This document shows positions 1-7,594 of a stretch of DNA of 15,770 nt, in pieces. A model generated the notes under the pieces. The model saw only the letters and a program-made list of their open reading frames with translations. It did no database searches and was not told where the DNA came from. Numbering within the stretch: the stretch's first letter is position 1; each line of letters starts with the position of its first letter. The DNA lies in contig CAZAEH010000031.1 in the NCBI GenBank assembly GCA_964484255.1, positions 1 to 15,770 on the forward strand. Direction: 5' to 3'. The position numbers and the translations under genes were made by a program. The stretch comes from UBA6215 sp964484255. GTDB taxonomy: Bacteria > Omnitrophota > Gorgyraeia > Pluralincolimonadales > Pluralincolimonadaceae.

Positions 1-545
1 TAACGTCCGCGCTGAAAGAGAAGGACAGCAAGAGGTTCAAGTATACGGTTGAGTTTTTTCCCGAAGAGGGAAAATACCATTACGACGGCCACAGGGCCTG
101 CAACGCCAGGCTGTCGCCCAAGGAAGCCATAAAGCGGCGTAACCTGTGCCCGGTTTGCGGGAAAAAGATAACGATAGGGGTAATGCACAGGATAGAGGAC
201 CTCGCCGACAGGCCGGAAGGGTTCGTGCCGGAGGGTTCGATACCTTTTAAGAGGGCCGTTCCGCTCAGCCAGATCATCGCGAATGCCAACGGGACGGGTG
301 AGCAGACACTCGGCGTTGAAAGGGAATACATGTCCTTTGTGAACAAGTGCAAGGGAGAATTCAATATATTGCTCGGCATGGATGAGGCGGACTTAAGGTC
401 ACAACTCCCGGAGAGGATAGCCGAGGGAATAATGAAAGTAAGAAAAGGCGAATTGGAGATACTTGCAGGATATGACGGTGAGTACGGCAAGATTAACATC
501 TTCGGCGGGAAAAAACCCGGCGAAGAACAGATGACGCTGTTTTAG
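1..545 (+). CDS. Endonuclease Q-like PHP-family DNA repair nuclease, C-terminal part (5' partial)
   Basis: The frame is open from the window edge (first full codon at base 3) to TAG at 543-545, leaving about 180 residues of a longer protein. Visible are the family's 'EFFPEEGKYHYDGHRAC' segment, a CPVCG zinc-knuckle-like motif (Cys codons at 99, 147 and 156) and 'IGVMHRIEDLADRPEGF', which I recognise from the TIGR00375/EndoQ family. Archaeal and Bacillus EndoQ members nick DNA 5' of deoxyuridine, hypoxanthine and abasic sites. The N-terminal PHP catalytic domain lies outside the window, so catalytic residues cannot be checked. The protein ends in QMTLF, which matches the bacterial beta-clamp-binding consensus. 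The stop codon is part of the SD sequence of carA, so the gene is probably co-transcribed with the pyrimidine genes. Family assignment is fairly sure; the exact activity is inferred. Confidence 0.85.
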   Translation, partial: TSALKEKDSKRFKYTVEFFPEEGKYHYDGHRACNARLSPKEAIKRRNLCPVCGKKITIGVMHRIEDLADRPEGFVPEGSIPFKRAVPLSQIIANANGTGEQTLGVEREYMSFVNKCKGEFNILLGMDEADLRSQLPERIAEGIMKVRKGELEILAGYDGEYGKINIFGGKKPGEEQMTLF

Positions 546-549
546 GAGG
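544..549 (+). promoter_or_regulatory. SD site of carA overlapping the upstream stop codon
   Basis: AGGAGG lies 3 bases before the carA ATG at 553, and its first two bases are the last two of the TAG stop of the upstream nuclease gene. The close spacing and shared bases suggest that ribosomes ending the nuclease reinitiate on carA. Confidence 0.7.
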
Positions 550-552
550 ATA

Positions 553-1650
553 ATGAAAGCTTATTTGGTCCTGGAAGACGGGAGCGTTTATAAAGGGCAG
601 TCGTTCGGGGCCTGCGGGGAGGCCTTCGGAGAACTGGTCTTTAATACTTCTATTACCGGATACCAGGAGATACTTACCGACCCTTCATATAAGGGCCAGG
701 TAGTCACCATGACATATCCCTTGATAGGCAACTATGGCGTTAACGATGAGGATGTAGAGTCCGGCAGGCCCTGGGCCGAGGGTTTTGTCGTCAAGGAGCT
801 CAGCAGCATAGCGTCGAACTACCGCAAGAAAGGGACGCTCGATGAATATATGCGTAAACACGGTGTCGTTGGCATCCAAGGCGTAGACACCAGAGCCATA
901 ACCAGGAAGCTCAGGACGCAGGGCGCCATGAAATGTGTCATATCGACCGAGGATGATGATGAGGGATCCCTGCTGGGGAAGGTAAAGGCCTCCCCGGGCC
1001 TTATAGGAAGGGACCTTGTCAGGGAGGTGACATGCGCCAAGCCTTTCGATTGGACGACCGGCCTTAAGGGTGACCCGAAGTATATCGTTGCAGCGATCGA
1101 CTGCGGCATGAAACTGAACATCCTTAGGAACCTTAGCAGGATAGGATGCAAAGTAAAGGTATTCCCCGCTTCCGCGACGGCCGAGGACATAATGGGCATA
1201 AAGCCTGACGGGCTCTTCCTCTCTAACGGGCCTGGGGACCCGGAAAGCGTCCCGTGCCACATAAAGGCTGTCAAGTCCCTCAAGGACAAGCTCCCGATAT
1301 TCGGCATATGCCTTGGCCACCAGATACTCGGCCTGGCATTCGGCGGGAAGACCTATAAGCTGAAATTCGGCCATCATGGCGGCAACCATCCCGTGATGGA
1401 CCTGAGGACGCGTAAAGTGGACATTACTTCGCAAAACCACGGTTTCGCGGTCGATATAGATTCCATCCCGGACAAAGACATGGTTCTTACGCACGTCAAT
1501 TTATACGACAAGACCGTAGAAGGCATGGAACACAGGAAGCTCCCGGTCTTCTCGGTCCAGTACCATCCGGAGGCGTGCCCCGGGCCCCACGACGCGCAAT
1601 ACCTGTTCGACAGGTTCGCTAAACTTATGCAGGAAAGGAAGAATGCCTAA
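553..1650 (+). CDS. carA: Carbamoyl-phosphate synthase small (glutaminase) subunit
   Basis: The 365-residue product hydrolyses glutamine and passes ammonia to CarB, which makes carbamoyl phosphate for pyrimidines and arginine. The N-terminal CPSase_sm domain spans about residues 1-140 (LVLEDGSVYKG, FNTSITGYQEILTDPSY). A class I glutamine amidotransferase domain spans about 178-360. Its triad is nucleophile Cys253 in GICLGHQ, with His338 and Glu340 in QYHPEACPGPHD; LSNGPGDPES forms the oxyanion-site loop and GHHGGNHPV is present. Length is typical (E. coli about 380). The ATG at 553 has AGGAGG immediately upstream, and the start matches family N-termini. The gene overlaps carB by 8 bases, so the two subunits are probably translated in a coupled way. 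No PyrR or UTP attenuator is visible, but the operon's leader would lie outside the window. Confidence 0.98.
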   Translation: MKAYLVLEDGSVYKGQSFGACGEAFGELVFNTSITGYQEILTDPSYKGQVVTMTYPLIGNYGVNDEDVESGRPWAEGFVVKELSSIASNYRKKGTLDEYMRKHGVVGIQGVDTRAITRKLRTQGAMKCVISTEDDDEGSLLGKVKASPGLIGRDLVREVTCAKPFDWTTGLKGDPKYIVAAIDCGMKLNILRNLSRIGCKVKVFPASATAEDIMGIKPDGLFLSNGPGDPESVPCHIKAVKSLKDKLPIFGICLGHQILGLAFGGKTYKLKFGHHGGNHPVMDLRTRKVDITSQNHGFAVDIDSIPDKDMVLTHVNLYDKTVEGMEHRKLPVFSVQYHPEACPGPHDAQYLFDRFAKLMQERKNA

Positions 1651-4648
1651 AAGGACAGACATACACAAGATACTTATTATAGGTTCCGGCCCGATAGTAA
1701 TAGGCCAGGCCTGCGAGTTCGATTATTCGGGCACACAGGCCTGCAAGGCGCTGCGGGAAGAAGGGTTTGAAGTGGTGCTGGTAAATTCAAACCCGGCCAC
1801 CATAATGACGGACCCGGATACCGCGGACGTGACATATATAGAGCCGATAACCCCCGAGATAATAGCCAAGATAATAGAGAAGGAAAAGCCGGATGCGCTG
1901 CTTCCCACTTTAGGCGGCCAGACGGGACTTAATTGCGCCATCCAGCTGCATGAAATGGGCGTACTGAAGAAATTCGGCGTAGAGATGATAGGTGCCAAGG
2001 AAGAGGCGATAAAGAAAGCTGAGGACAGGAAACTGTTCAAGGAAGCTATGGCAAAGATAGGCCTCGACCTGCCCAAGAGCGGCCTGGCGTATGATATGGC
2101 CCAGGCAAGGAAGATAGCGAAAGAAATAGGTTTTCCTCTTGTCATAAGGCCTTCTTTTACGCTTGGAGGCACGGGCGGCGGCACGGCCAGGGACGAACAG
2201 GAGTTCGAGCAGATAGCCCAGAGGGGCCTCAATTACAGTATGATAAGCGAGATCCTTATAGAAGAGTCGCTTATCGGATGGAAAGAATACGAGCTTGAGG
2301 TCATGCGTGACCTCAAAGACAACGTCGTCATAATCTGTTCGATAGAGAACCTGGACCCCATGGGTATCCATACGGGCGATTCNNNNNNNNNNNNNNNNNN
2401 NNNNNNNNNNNNNNNNNNNNNNNNNNNNNNNNNNNNNNNNNNNNNNNNNNNNNNNNNNNNNNNNNNNNNNNNNNNNNNNNNNTGGGCGTTCGAAAAGTTC
2501 CCTAAAGCGGACCCGACACTCAGCATCCAGATGAAATCCGTCGGCGAGACGATGGCTATCGGCCGCACGTTCAAGGAGGCGCTGCAGAAAGGTATACGCT
2601 CCCTTGAAATAGGCAGGTTCGGTTTGGGCGCTGACCCTAAAGATGAGTATGAAGCCAAGTCGAAAGATCCGGGATTCGAGCAAGAGATCTCGCAGAAACT
2701 GGCCAGGCCCAACCAGGACAGGCTGTTCTATATAAGATATGCCATCAAGAAGGGTTTTTCTATAGACAGGATATTCGAGCTCACGGGGATAGACAGATGG
2801 TTCCTGAGCAACATAAAACAGATCGTCGAGACAGAGGACGAGATCAAGGGGTCCGGCCTGTCTCCCTCTATACTGCTGAAAGCCAAACAATACGGCTTCT
2901 CGGATAAACAAATAGCCTGCCTGACAGGTTCCACCGAGGCCCAGGTAAGGAATTCCAGGAAGAAAGAAGCCGTATCTGCCGTATATAAGCTTGTCGATAC
3001 GTGTGCCGCCGAATTTGAGGCCTACACGCCTTACTTCTACTCGACTTACGAGCAGGAGGACGAGATAAGACTTTCAGACAAAAAGAAGATAATGATACTC
3101 GGCGGCGGACCTAACAGGATAGGCCAGGGTATCGAGTTCGACTACTGCTGCGTTCACGCCTCGTTCGCCCTTAAGGAGATAGGTTACGAGACGATAATGG
3201 TCAATTCTAACCCCGAGACGGTCTCCACTGATTATGATACATCAGACAAGCTGTATTTCGAGCCCCTTACGATAGAGGATGTCCTAAACATAGCGGACAA
3301 GGAAAAACCGGACGGTGTGATAGTCCAGTTCGGAGGGCAAACTCCCCTTAACCTGTCGGTAGCCCTGGAGAAGGCGGGCCTTAAGATCATCGGGACCACG
3401 CCCGAGGCCATAGATATCGCCGAGAACAGGGAAAAGTTCAAGGTCCTTGTGGAGAAGCTGAAACTAAGGCAGCCGGTTAACGGGACGGCTTTTACGGTCG
3501 AAGCGGCCAAGGAAGCCGCCGGTAAGATAGGATATCCGGTTCTCGTAAGACCCTCGTATGTCCTGGGCGGCCGTGCTATGGAGATAGTATACGACGACGA
3601 TTCCCTTGAATATTACATGACCCACGCGGTCAAGGCCTCCCCGGAATTCCCGGTGTTGATAGACAAATTCCTCGATGATGCCATCGAGGTGGATGTCGAC
3701 ATGATAGGGGACGGAGAGACTTTCGTCATCGGCGGAATCATGGAGCACATAGAAGAAGCGGGTGTGCATTCCGGCGACGCCGCGATGGTGCTGCCTCCCC
3801 ATACACTTACAGAAAAGATAATAGACGAGATCAGGCAGGCCACACACGCCCTGGCGAAGGAGCTGAATGTTGTCGGGCTCATGAACGTGCAATACGCGGT
3901 AAAGGACGGGAAAGTGTATATACTTGAGGTCAATCCAAGGGCCTCAAGGACTATACCGTTCGTCAGCAAGGCGATCGGGGTACCTCTCGCCAAGCTTGCC
4001 GCGAAAGTAATGTCCGGTATGAAATTGAAAGACCTCAATTTTACCAGAGAGGTAAAACCGCCGCAGGTTTCAGTCAAGGAGTCGGTCTTCCCGTTCGTGA
4101 AGTTCCCGGGGATAGACATAATACTCGGTCCTGAGATGAGGTCTACCGGAGAGGTAATGGGTATAGACGTGGACTTCGAGAGAGCTTTTGTAAAATCGCA
4201 GATGGCCGCGAATAGCGCCCTGCCGACGAAAGGCAAGGCGTTTGTCAGCGTCCAGGACAGGCATAAGGCGAAGATAAGCCCGATCGTGAAGAAATTGTGC
4301 GGGCTGGGTTTCGAGATAATCGCGACCAAAGGGACCGCCGCGGAACTGAAGAAGAACGCTATAGAGGCGCAAGCTATCCACAGGATAAGCGAGGGCGATC
4401 CCAACATACTCGACCACATGAGAAAGGGAGAAATAGCGCTGATAATCAACACTCCTTCGGGCAAGAAACCGAGAGAGGACGAGATAAAGATCAGGTCACT
4501 TGCGGTTGCCTTGGGGATCCCGTGCGTTACGACAATACCGGGGGCGGACGCGGCTGTTAAAGGCATAGCCGCCCTGCAAAAACACGGGCCGGAGGTCAGG
4601 TCCCTCAGGGATTGGCATAATGAACTGGCCCGCGGGGCGAGGAGCTGA
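1643..4648 (+). CDS. carB: Carbamoyl-phosphate synthase large subunit, interrupted by an assembly gap
   Basis: The product makes carbamoyl phosphate from bicarbonate, ammonia (from CarA) and two ATP. The sequence shows a first ATP-grasp half (IGSGPIVIGQACEFDYSG near the start), the oligomerisation region (SILLKAKQYGFSDKQIACLTG, about residue 411 in the gapped translation), a second ATP-grasp half from about residue 481 (GGGPNRIGQGIEFDYCC; metal-ligand motif EVNPRASRT near 761), and a C-terminal MGS-like allosteric domain from about 863 that in relatives binds UMP or ornithine. Bases 2383-2482 are N and replace the end of the first carboxyphosphate-forming ATP-grasp domain, including its EMNPR-type motif. 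The reading frame happens to continue across the N run. As given the product is 1001 residues; about 1080 is expected. I regard this as one intact gene with missing sequence, not a pseudogene. The start overlaps the carA stop (ATGCCTAA), with AAAGGAA upstream. Confidence 0.97.
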   Translation: MPKRTDIHKILIIGSGPIVIGQACEFDYSGTQACKALREEGFEVVLVNSNPATIMTDPDTADVTYIEPITPEIIAKIIEKEKPDALLPTLGGQTGLNCAIQLHEMGVLKKFGVEMIGAKEEAIKKAEDRKLFKEAMAKIGLDLPKSGLAYDMAQARKIAKEIGFPLVIRPSFTLGGTGGGTARDEQEFEQIAQRGLNYSMISEILIEESLIGWKEYELEVMRDLKDNVVIICSIENLDPMGIHTGDXXXXXXXXXXXXXXXXXXXXXXXXXXXXXXXXXXWAFEKFPKADPTLSIQMKSVGETMAIGRTFKEALQKGIRSLEIGRFGLGADPKDEYEAKSKDPGFEQEISQKLARPNQDRLFYIRYAIKKGFSIDRIFELTGIDRWFLSNIKQIVETEDEIKGSGLSPSILLKAKQYGFSDKQIACLTGSTEAQVRNSRKKEAVSAVYKLVDTCAAEFEAYTPYFYSTYEQEDEIRLSDKKKIMILGGGPNRIGQGIEFDYCCVHASFALKEIGYETIMVNSNPETVSTDYDTSDKLYFEPLTIEDVLNIADKEKPDGVIVQFGGQTPLNLSVALEKAGLKIIGTTPEAIDIAENREKFKVLVEKLKLRQPVNGTAFTVEAAKEAAGKIGYPVLVRPSYVLGGRAMEIVYDDDSLEYYMTHAVKASPEFPVLIDKFLDDAIEVDVDMIGDGETFVIGGIMEHIEEAGVHSGDAAMVLPPHTLTEKIIDEIRQATHALAKELNVVGLMNVQYAVKDGKVYILEVNPRASRTIPFVSKAIGVPLAKLAAKVMSGMKLKDLNFTREVKPPQVSVKESVFPFVKFPGIDIILGPEMRSTGEVMGIDVDFERAFVKSQMAANSALPTKGKAFVSVQDRHKAKISPIVKKLCGLGFEIIATKGTAAELKKNAIEAQAIHRISEGDPNILDHMRKGEIALIINTPSGKKPREDEIKIRSLAVALGIPCVTTIPGADAAVKGIAALQKHGPEVRSLRDWHNELARGARS
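2383..2482. other. Assembly gap (100 N) inside carB
   Basis: There are exactly 100 undetermined bases. The sequence before the gap ends in MGIHTGDS and resumes at WAFEKFPKADPTL. In E. coli CarB, as I recall it, about 114 residues separate the equivalent points, so roughly 340 bases are really missing and 100 is a scaffolding placeholder. All coordinates after the gap are therefore shifted relative to the real genome by an estimated 240 bases. Confidence 0.95.
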
Positions 4649-4649
4649 T

Positions 4650-5423
4650 ATGCAGCACAAGAAAGGCAGGATAGTATCCAATAAAGAGGTCAAGCCCGGA
4701 TATTACCTTATGTCCGTAGATTGCCCGTCAGTGGCGAGGGCAGCTAAGCCGGGGCAGTTCCTGACCATAAGGTGTTCACGGTCTACCGAACCTTTACTGA
4801 GAAGGCCTTTCGGTTTTCATCGGATATGCGGGTCCGGTTTCGAGATACTTTATGAAGTTGTCGGCGGGGGGACAAGGGCTCTTTCCGGAATGAGGCCCGA
4901 CGATACTGTCGATATACTGGGTCCTCTCGGGAACGGTTTCAGCGTACCTGCAGGTAAAAAGGATTTTGTTATAATTGCAGGCGGCATAGGCGTCGCTCCG
5001 CTCGCTGCGCTCGCTGAAGAACTGTCAAAGGACAGGAAAAAGAACATCTCGGTGATAATCGGCGCCCGCAGCAAGAGCGCCCTGTTATGCAGGGAACATT
5101 TTGAACGCCTGGGGCTCAAGACCATGGTTGCTACGGATGACGGCAGCTGCGGCAAAAAATGTTTTGCGACGGACGTCCTTGATGAGTTCCTCGCCATAAA
5201 AAGGGTTTTTGTACCGATTCTTTATGCCTGCGGGCCCGGGCCAATGATAAAGGCGGTGGGCCGGGTATCAAAAAAGCGCGGTTTGCAAGCCTATGCGTCT
5301 TTCGAAGAGAATATCGCTTGCGGCGTAGGCGCGTGTCTGGGGTGCGCTATCAGGACAAGGAACGGGTATAAACTGGTTTGCAAGGACGGTCCGGTATTCG
5401 ACCTGAAAGAGATAATATGTTGA
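4650..5423 (+). CDS. pyrK: Dihydroorotate dehydrogenase B, electron-transfer subunit
   Basis: This FAD and 2Fe-2S protein passes electrons from the PyrD flavin to NAD+. The 257-residue product belongs to the ferredoxin-NADP reductase superfamily: FAD-binding RRPFGFH at 51-57, GPLGNGF at 91-97, nucleotide-binding GGIGVAPL at 111-118 and CGPGPM at 194-199. The C-terminal cluster site has Cys224, Cys229, Cys232 and Cys244 with spacing C-x4-C-x2-C-x11-C, the PyrK pattern. I chose the ATG at 4650, one base after the carB stop, because AGGAG sits 5 bases upstream and the protein then begins like family members. An in-frame ATG at 4620 inside carB would add 10 unrelated residues. The last 7 bases overlap pyrD, matching the partnership of the two subunits. 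Confidence 0.96.
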   Translation: MQHKKGRIVSNKEVKPGYYLMSVDCPSVARAAKPGQFLTIRCSRSTEPLLRRPFGFHRICGSGFEILYEVVGGGTRALSGMRPDDTVDILGPLGNGFSVPAGKKDFVIIAGGIGVAPLAALAEELSKDRKKNISVIIGARSKSALLCREHFERLGLKTMVATDDGSCGKKCFATDVLDEFLAIKRVFVPILYACGPGPMIKAVGRVSKKRGLQAYASFEENIACGVGACLGCAIRTRNGYKLVCKDGPVFDLKEIIC

Positions 5424-6331
5424 AACCAGACATGAAGGTCAGGATAGGAAGGCTTGAGCTTCGAAATCCCGTAATGGCGGCTTCCGGGACTTTCGGCTCA
5501 GGCGAGGAGTATAAGGACATCTCGGATCTGGACGGCATAGGCGCCATAGTCACCAAATCCATTACTCTTAAACCCAGGGATGGAAACCCGCCTCCAAGGA
5601 TTATCGAGACCCCCTCGGGCGTACTTAATGCGATCGGCATACAGAACGACGGGGTGGACGCGTTCATAAAAAACAAGCTGCCTTTTCTCAATAAAGTCAG
5701 GGCGGCTGTCGTGGTATCCATAGCGGGGCACAGCTTTGAGGATTATTCCGCGGTGGCGTCCAGGCTGGACAGGCACAAGAGGATAGATGCCATAGAGGTT
5801 AATGTATCGTGCCCTAACGTAAAAGGCGGCATGGAGTTCTCAAGAGATCCCATCCTGGCTTCGGACGTGACAAAGGCGGTCAAGAGGTCCACGGGCAAGC
5901 CGATAATAGTGAAGTTATCGCCGAATACCGGAGATATCGCCGGTATAGCGGCCGCTGTAGAAGAAGCAGGAGCGGATGCCGTATCGCTTGTTAACACTTT
6001 TTCGGCGATGGCGGTCGATATCGAGGCGTGCGCTCCGGTACTCGGGAATATTACCGGCGGATTAAGCGGCCCTGCCATAAAACCGATAGCGCTTAGGATG
6101 GTATGGGAGACTGCGAAGAGGGTGAAGATCCCGGTTATAGGTATGGGCGGGATAATGGGCTATGAGGACGCGCTTGAGTTCATTATAGCCGGCGCTTCTG
6201 CGATCCAGGTTGGCACGGCGAATTTCGTGGATCCGGGGATTGCCGTCGAGATAGTTGACGGTATCGGTAAGTATATGCGCAGTAAGAAGATAAGGAAAAT
6301 AAAGGAAATAACGGGATGTCTGAGAACATAA
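5417..6331 (+). CDS. pyrD: Dihydroorotate dehydrogenase, class 1B catalytic subunit
   Basis: The product oxidises dihydroorotate to orotate in the cytoplasm using FMN, with NAD+ as final acceptor through PyrK. The 304-residue TIM barrel shows the N-terminal LRNPVMAASGTFGSG motif, Lys47 in VTKSIT, the NAIGIQNDG substrate/FMN loop around 71-79, catalytic base Cys132 in NVSCPNVKGG, Lys166 in VKLSPN, and FMN-phosphate motifs GMGGI at 242-246 and QVGTANF at 264-270. Class 1B is supported by the active-site Cys and the adjacent pyrK. The ATG at 5417 overlaps the end of pyrK by 7 bases. An upstream in-frame ATG at 5378 would add 13 residues lying wholly inside pyrK and is less likely. The gene overlaps pyrF by 16 bases. 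Confidence 0.97.
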   Translation: MLKPDMKVRIGRLELRNPVMAASGTFGSGEEYKDISDLDGIGAIVTKSITLKPRDGNPPPRIIETPSGVLNAIGIQNDGVDAFIKNKLPFLNKVRAAVVVSIAGHSFEDYSAVASRLDRHKRIDAIEVNVSCPNVKGGMEFSRDPILASDVTKAVKRSTGKPIIVKLSPNTGDIAGIAAAVEEAGADAVSLVNTFSAMAVDIEACAPVLGNITGGLSGPAIKPIALRMVWETAKRVKIPVIGMGGIMGYEDALEFIIAGASAIQVGTANFVDPGIAVEIVDGIGKYMRSKKIRKIKEITGCLRT

Positions 6332-7026
6332 AAACCTCTGACAAGCTTATTATCGCGCTCGATACACAAACCCTTAAAGAAGCCGAAGCCATAGTAAAAG
6401 CCTTGTCTTCTCATGCGAGGACCTTCAAGATCGGAATGGGTCTGTTTACCATGTACGGTCCCGATGCGGTAAAGATGGTTTGTGATAACGGGGGAAGGGT
6501 ATTCCTCGACCTTAAATTCCACGATATACCTAATACTGTAGCGCATGCCGTAAAGTCTGCGTGCGGGCTCGGCGTATTCATGTTGAATGTTCACTTGCTC
6601 GGAGGACGGGATATGGCATCGCGCGCGGCTGAAGCGGCTGCGGGCGCAGGGAATAAGCCCATCCTTCTCGGGGTCACTATACTTACAAGCATGGATGCCG
6701 TTTCCGTGAAACAAATAGGCATCTGCGTGGATATTGAGCGGGAAGTTGTTTCACTGGCAAGGCTTTCCAGGCAAGCGGGATTGGACGGAGTTGTCGCTTC
6801 CCCGAACGAGATATCCGTTATCAGGAAGGAGCTCGGAAATGATTTTATTGTCGTGACCCCGGGTATCCGTCCCGCAGGTGCAGGAAAGAACGACCAGAAA
6901 AGGACGATGACGCCCGGCGAGGCCGTAAAGGCCGGGGCTGATTATATCGTTGTAGGCAGGCCAATAATAGAGGCCAAGGACCCGCCCGCCGCCGCGGCCG
7001 GTATAATAAAGGAGATGGAAAGTTGA
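6316..7026 (+). CDS. pyrF: Orotidine-5'-phosphate decarboxylase
   Basis: The product catalyses the last step of UMP synthesis, decarboxylation of OMP. The 236-residue TIM barrel has the usual length for the bacterial short form. The signature DLKFHDIPNTV lies at 65-75, giving the catalytic D65-x-K67-x-x-D70 array. ALD at 14-16 and FKIGMGLF at 37-44 form part of the nucleotide site, and TPGIRP at 181-186 and VVGRPI at 212-217 form the phosphate-gripping region. The ATG at 6316 lies 16 bases before the pyrD stop, with AAAGGA about 9 bases upstream, so coupled translation is likely. Its stop overlaps the pyrE TTG start. Confidence 0.97.
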   Translation: MSENIKTSDKLIIALDTQTLKEAEAIVKALSSHARTFKIGMGLFTMYGPDAVKMVCDNGGRVFLDLKFHDIPNTVAHAVKSACGLGVFMLNVHLLGGRDMASRAAEAAAGAGNKPILLGVTILTSMDAVSVKQIGICVDIEREVVSLARLSRQAGLDGVVASPNEISVIRKELGNDFIVVTPGIRPAGAGKNDQKRTMTPGEAVKAGADYIVVGRPIIEAKDPPAAAAGIIKEMES

Positions 7027-7592
7027 ACGGCAGAACTGTCATAGGGATATTCCGGGATAATAGCGCGCTGCATAAAGGACATTTCAAGCTGTCCAGCGGT
7101 TTGCACAGCGAATATTACATGCAATGCGCGCTTGTGCTTGCCGATACAAAATTGTCCGCTAAGCTATGTCGCGCGTTAGCCGATAAATTCAGGAATAAAA
7201 AAGCAACCGTTGTGATAGGCCCTGCGATCGGAGGCATAACCGCCGCTTATGAAGTAGCGCGTGCCCTGGGGATTAAAGGGATATTCGCCGAGAGGGAGGA
7301 AGGCAAGATGACCCTGAGGCGCGGTTTCAGCCTCAGCCCGAAGGACAGGGTTGTTGTAATTGAAGATGTCACTACCACCGGCGGTTCCGCCAGGGAAGTT
7401 ATCGCACTTGCCGAAGATCGCGGAGCCAAGGTAGTCGGTGTAGGCGCCATAATAGACAGGTCGTGCGGGAAGGCAAGGTTCAAGGCGCCTTTCAAGGCCC
7501 TCGCGAAACTCTCAATAAAAACATACCATCCCGATAAGTGCCCTCTTTGCAGGAGGGGCGAACCCATAGTGAAGCCGGGCAGCAGGAAATAA
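7023..7592 (+). CDS. pyrE: Orotate phosphoribosyltransferase, Thermus-type
   Basis: The product condenses orotate with PRPP to give OMP, the substrate of PyrF. The 189-residue type I PRTase has GHFKLSSGLHSEYY near the N-terminus (residues 19-32), GPAIGGI at 66-72, and the PRPP-binding motif VVVIEDVTTTGGS at 110-122. The tail holds CPLC at 173-176 followed by GEPIVKPGS, which I recognise from the Thermus-type PyrE subfamily (TIGR01367) rather than the E. coli type. The start is TTG at 7023, sharing TTGA with the pyrF stop. AAAGGAG lies 8 bases upstream, and no in-frame ATG occurs before the conserved region. It is the last gene of the plus-strand operon, ending 2 bases from the stop of the convergent antiporter gene. 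Confidence 0.95.
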   Translation: MNGRTVIGIFRDNSALHKGHFKLSSGLHSEYYMQCALVLADTKLSAKLCRALADKFRNKKATVVIGPAIGGITAAYEVARALGIKGIFAEREEGKMTLRRGFSLSPKDRVVVIEDVTTTGGSAREVIALAEDRGAKVVGVGAIIDRSCGKARFKAPFKALAKLSIKTYHPDKCPLCRRGEPIVKPGSRK

Positions 7593-7594
7593 CC

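Noticed and set aside
685..1494. Long open frame (269 codons) on the minus strand opposite carA
   Set aside because: It lies wholly inside carA, has no recognisable motifs or ribosome site, and follows from the codon bias of the real gene.
3613..4566. 317-codon open frame on the minus strand opposite carB, partly hydrophobic
   Set aside because: The plus strand encodes well-conserved CarB here, including the second ATP-grasp and MGS domains; the antisense frame is a shadow rich in Ser, Ile and Thr, with no family match I recognise.
1643..4648. carB as a pseudogene because of its short length
   Set aside because: The shortfall is fully explained by the 100-N scaffold gap; both sides are intact and in frame.
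4620..4649. Earlier ATG for pyrK inside the carB end
   Set aside because: The ATG at 4650 has a good AGGAG at proper spacing and matches family N-termini; the extra 10 residues do not.
7541..7557. Hairpin CCCTC-(7)-GAGGG near the end of pyrE as a terminator
   Set aside because: There is no T run after it, it lies 33 bases before the stop, and it falls in the codons for the conserved CPLCRRG segment, so coding explains it.
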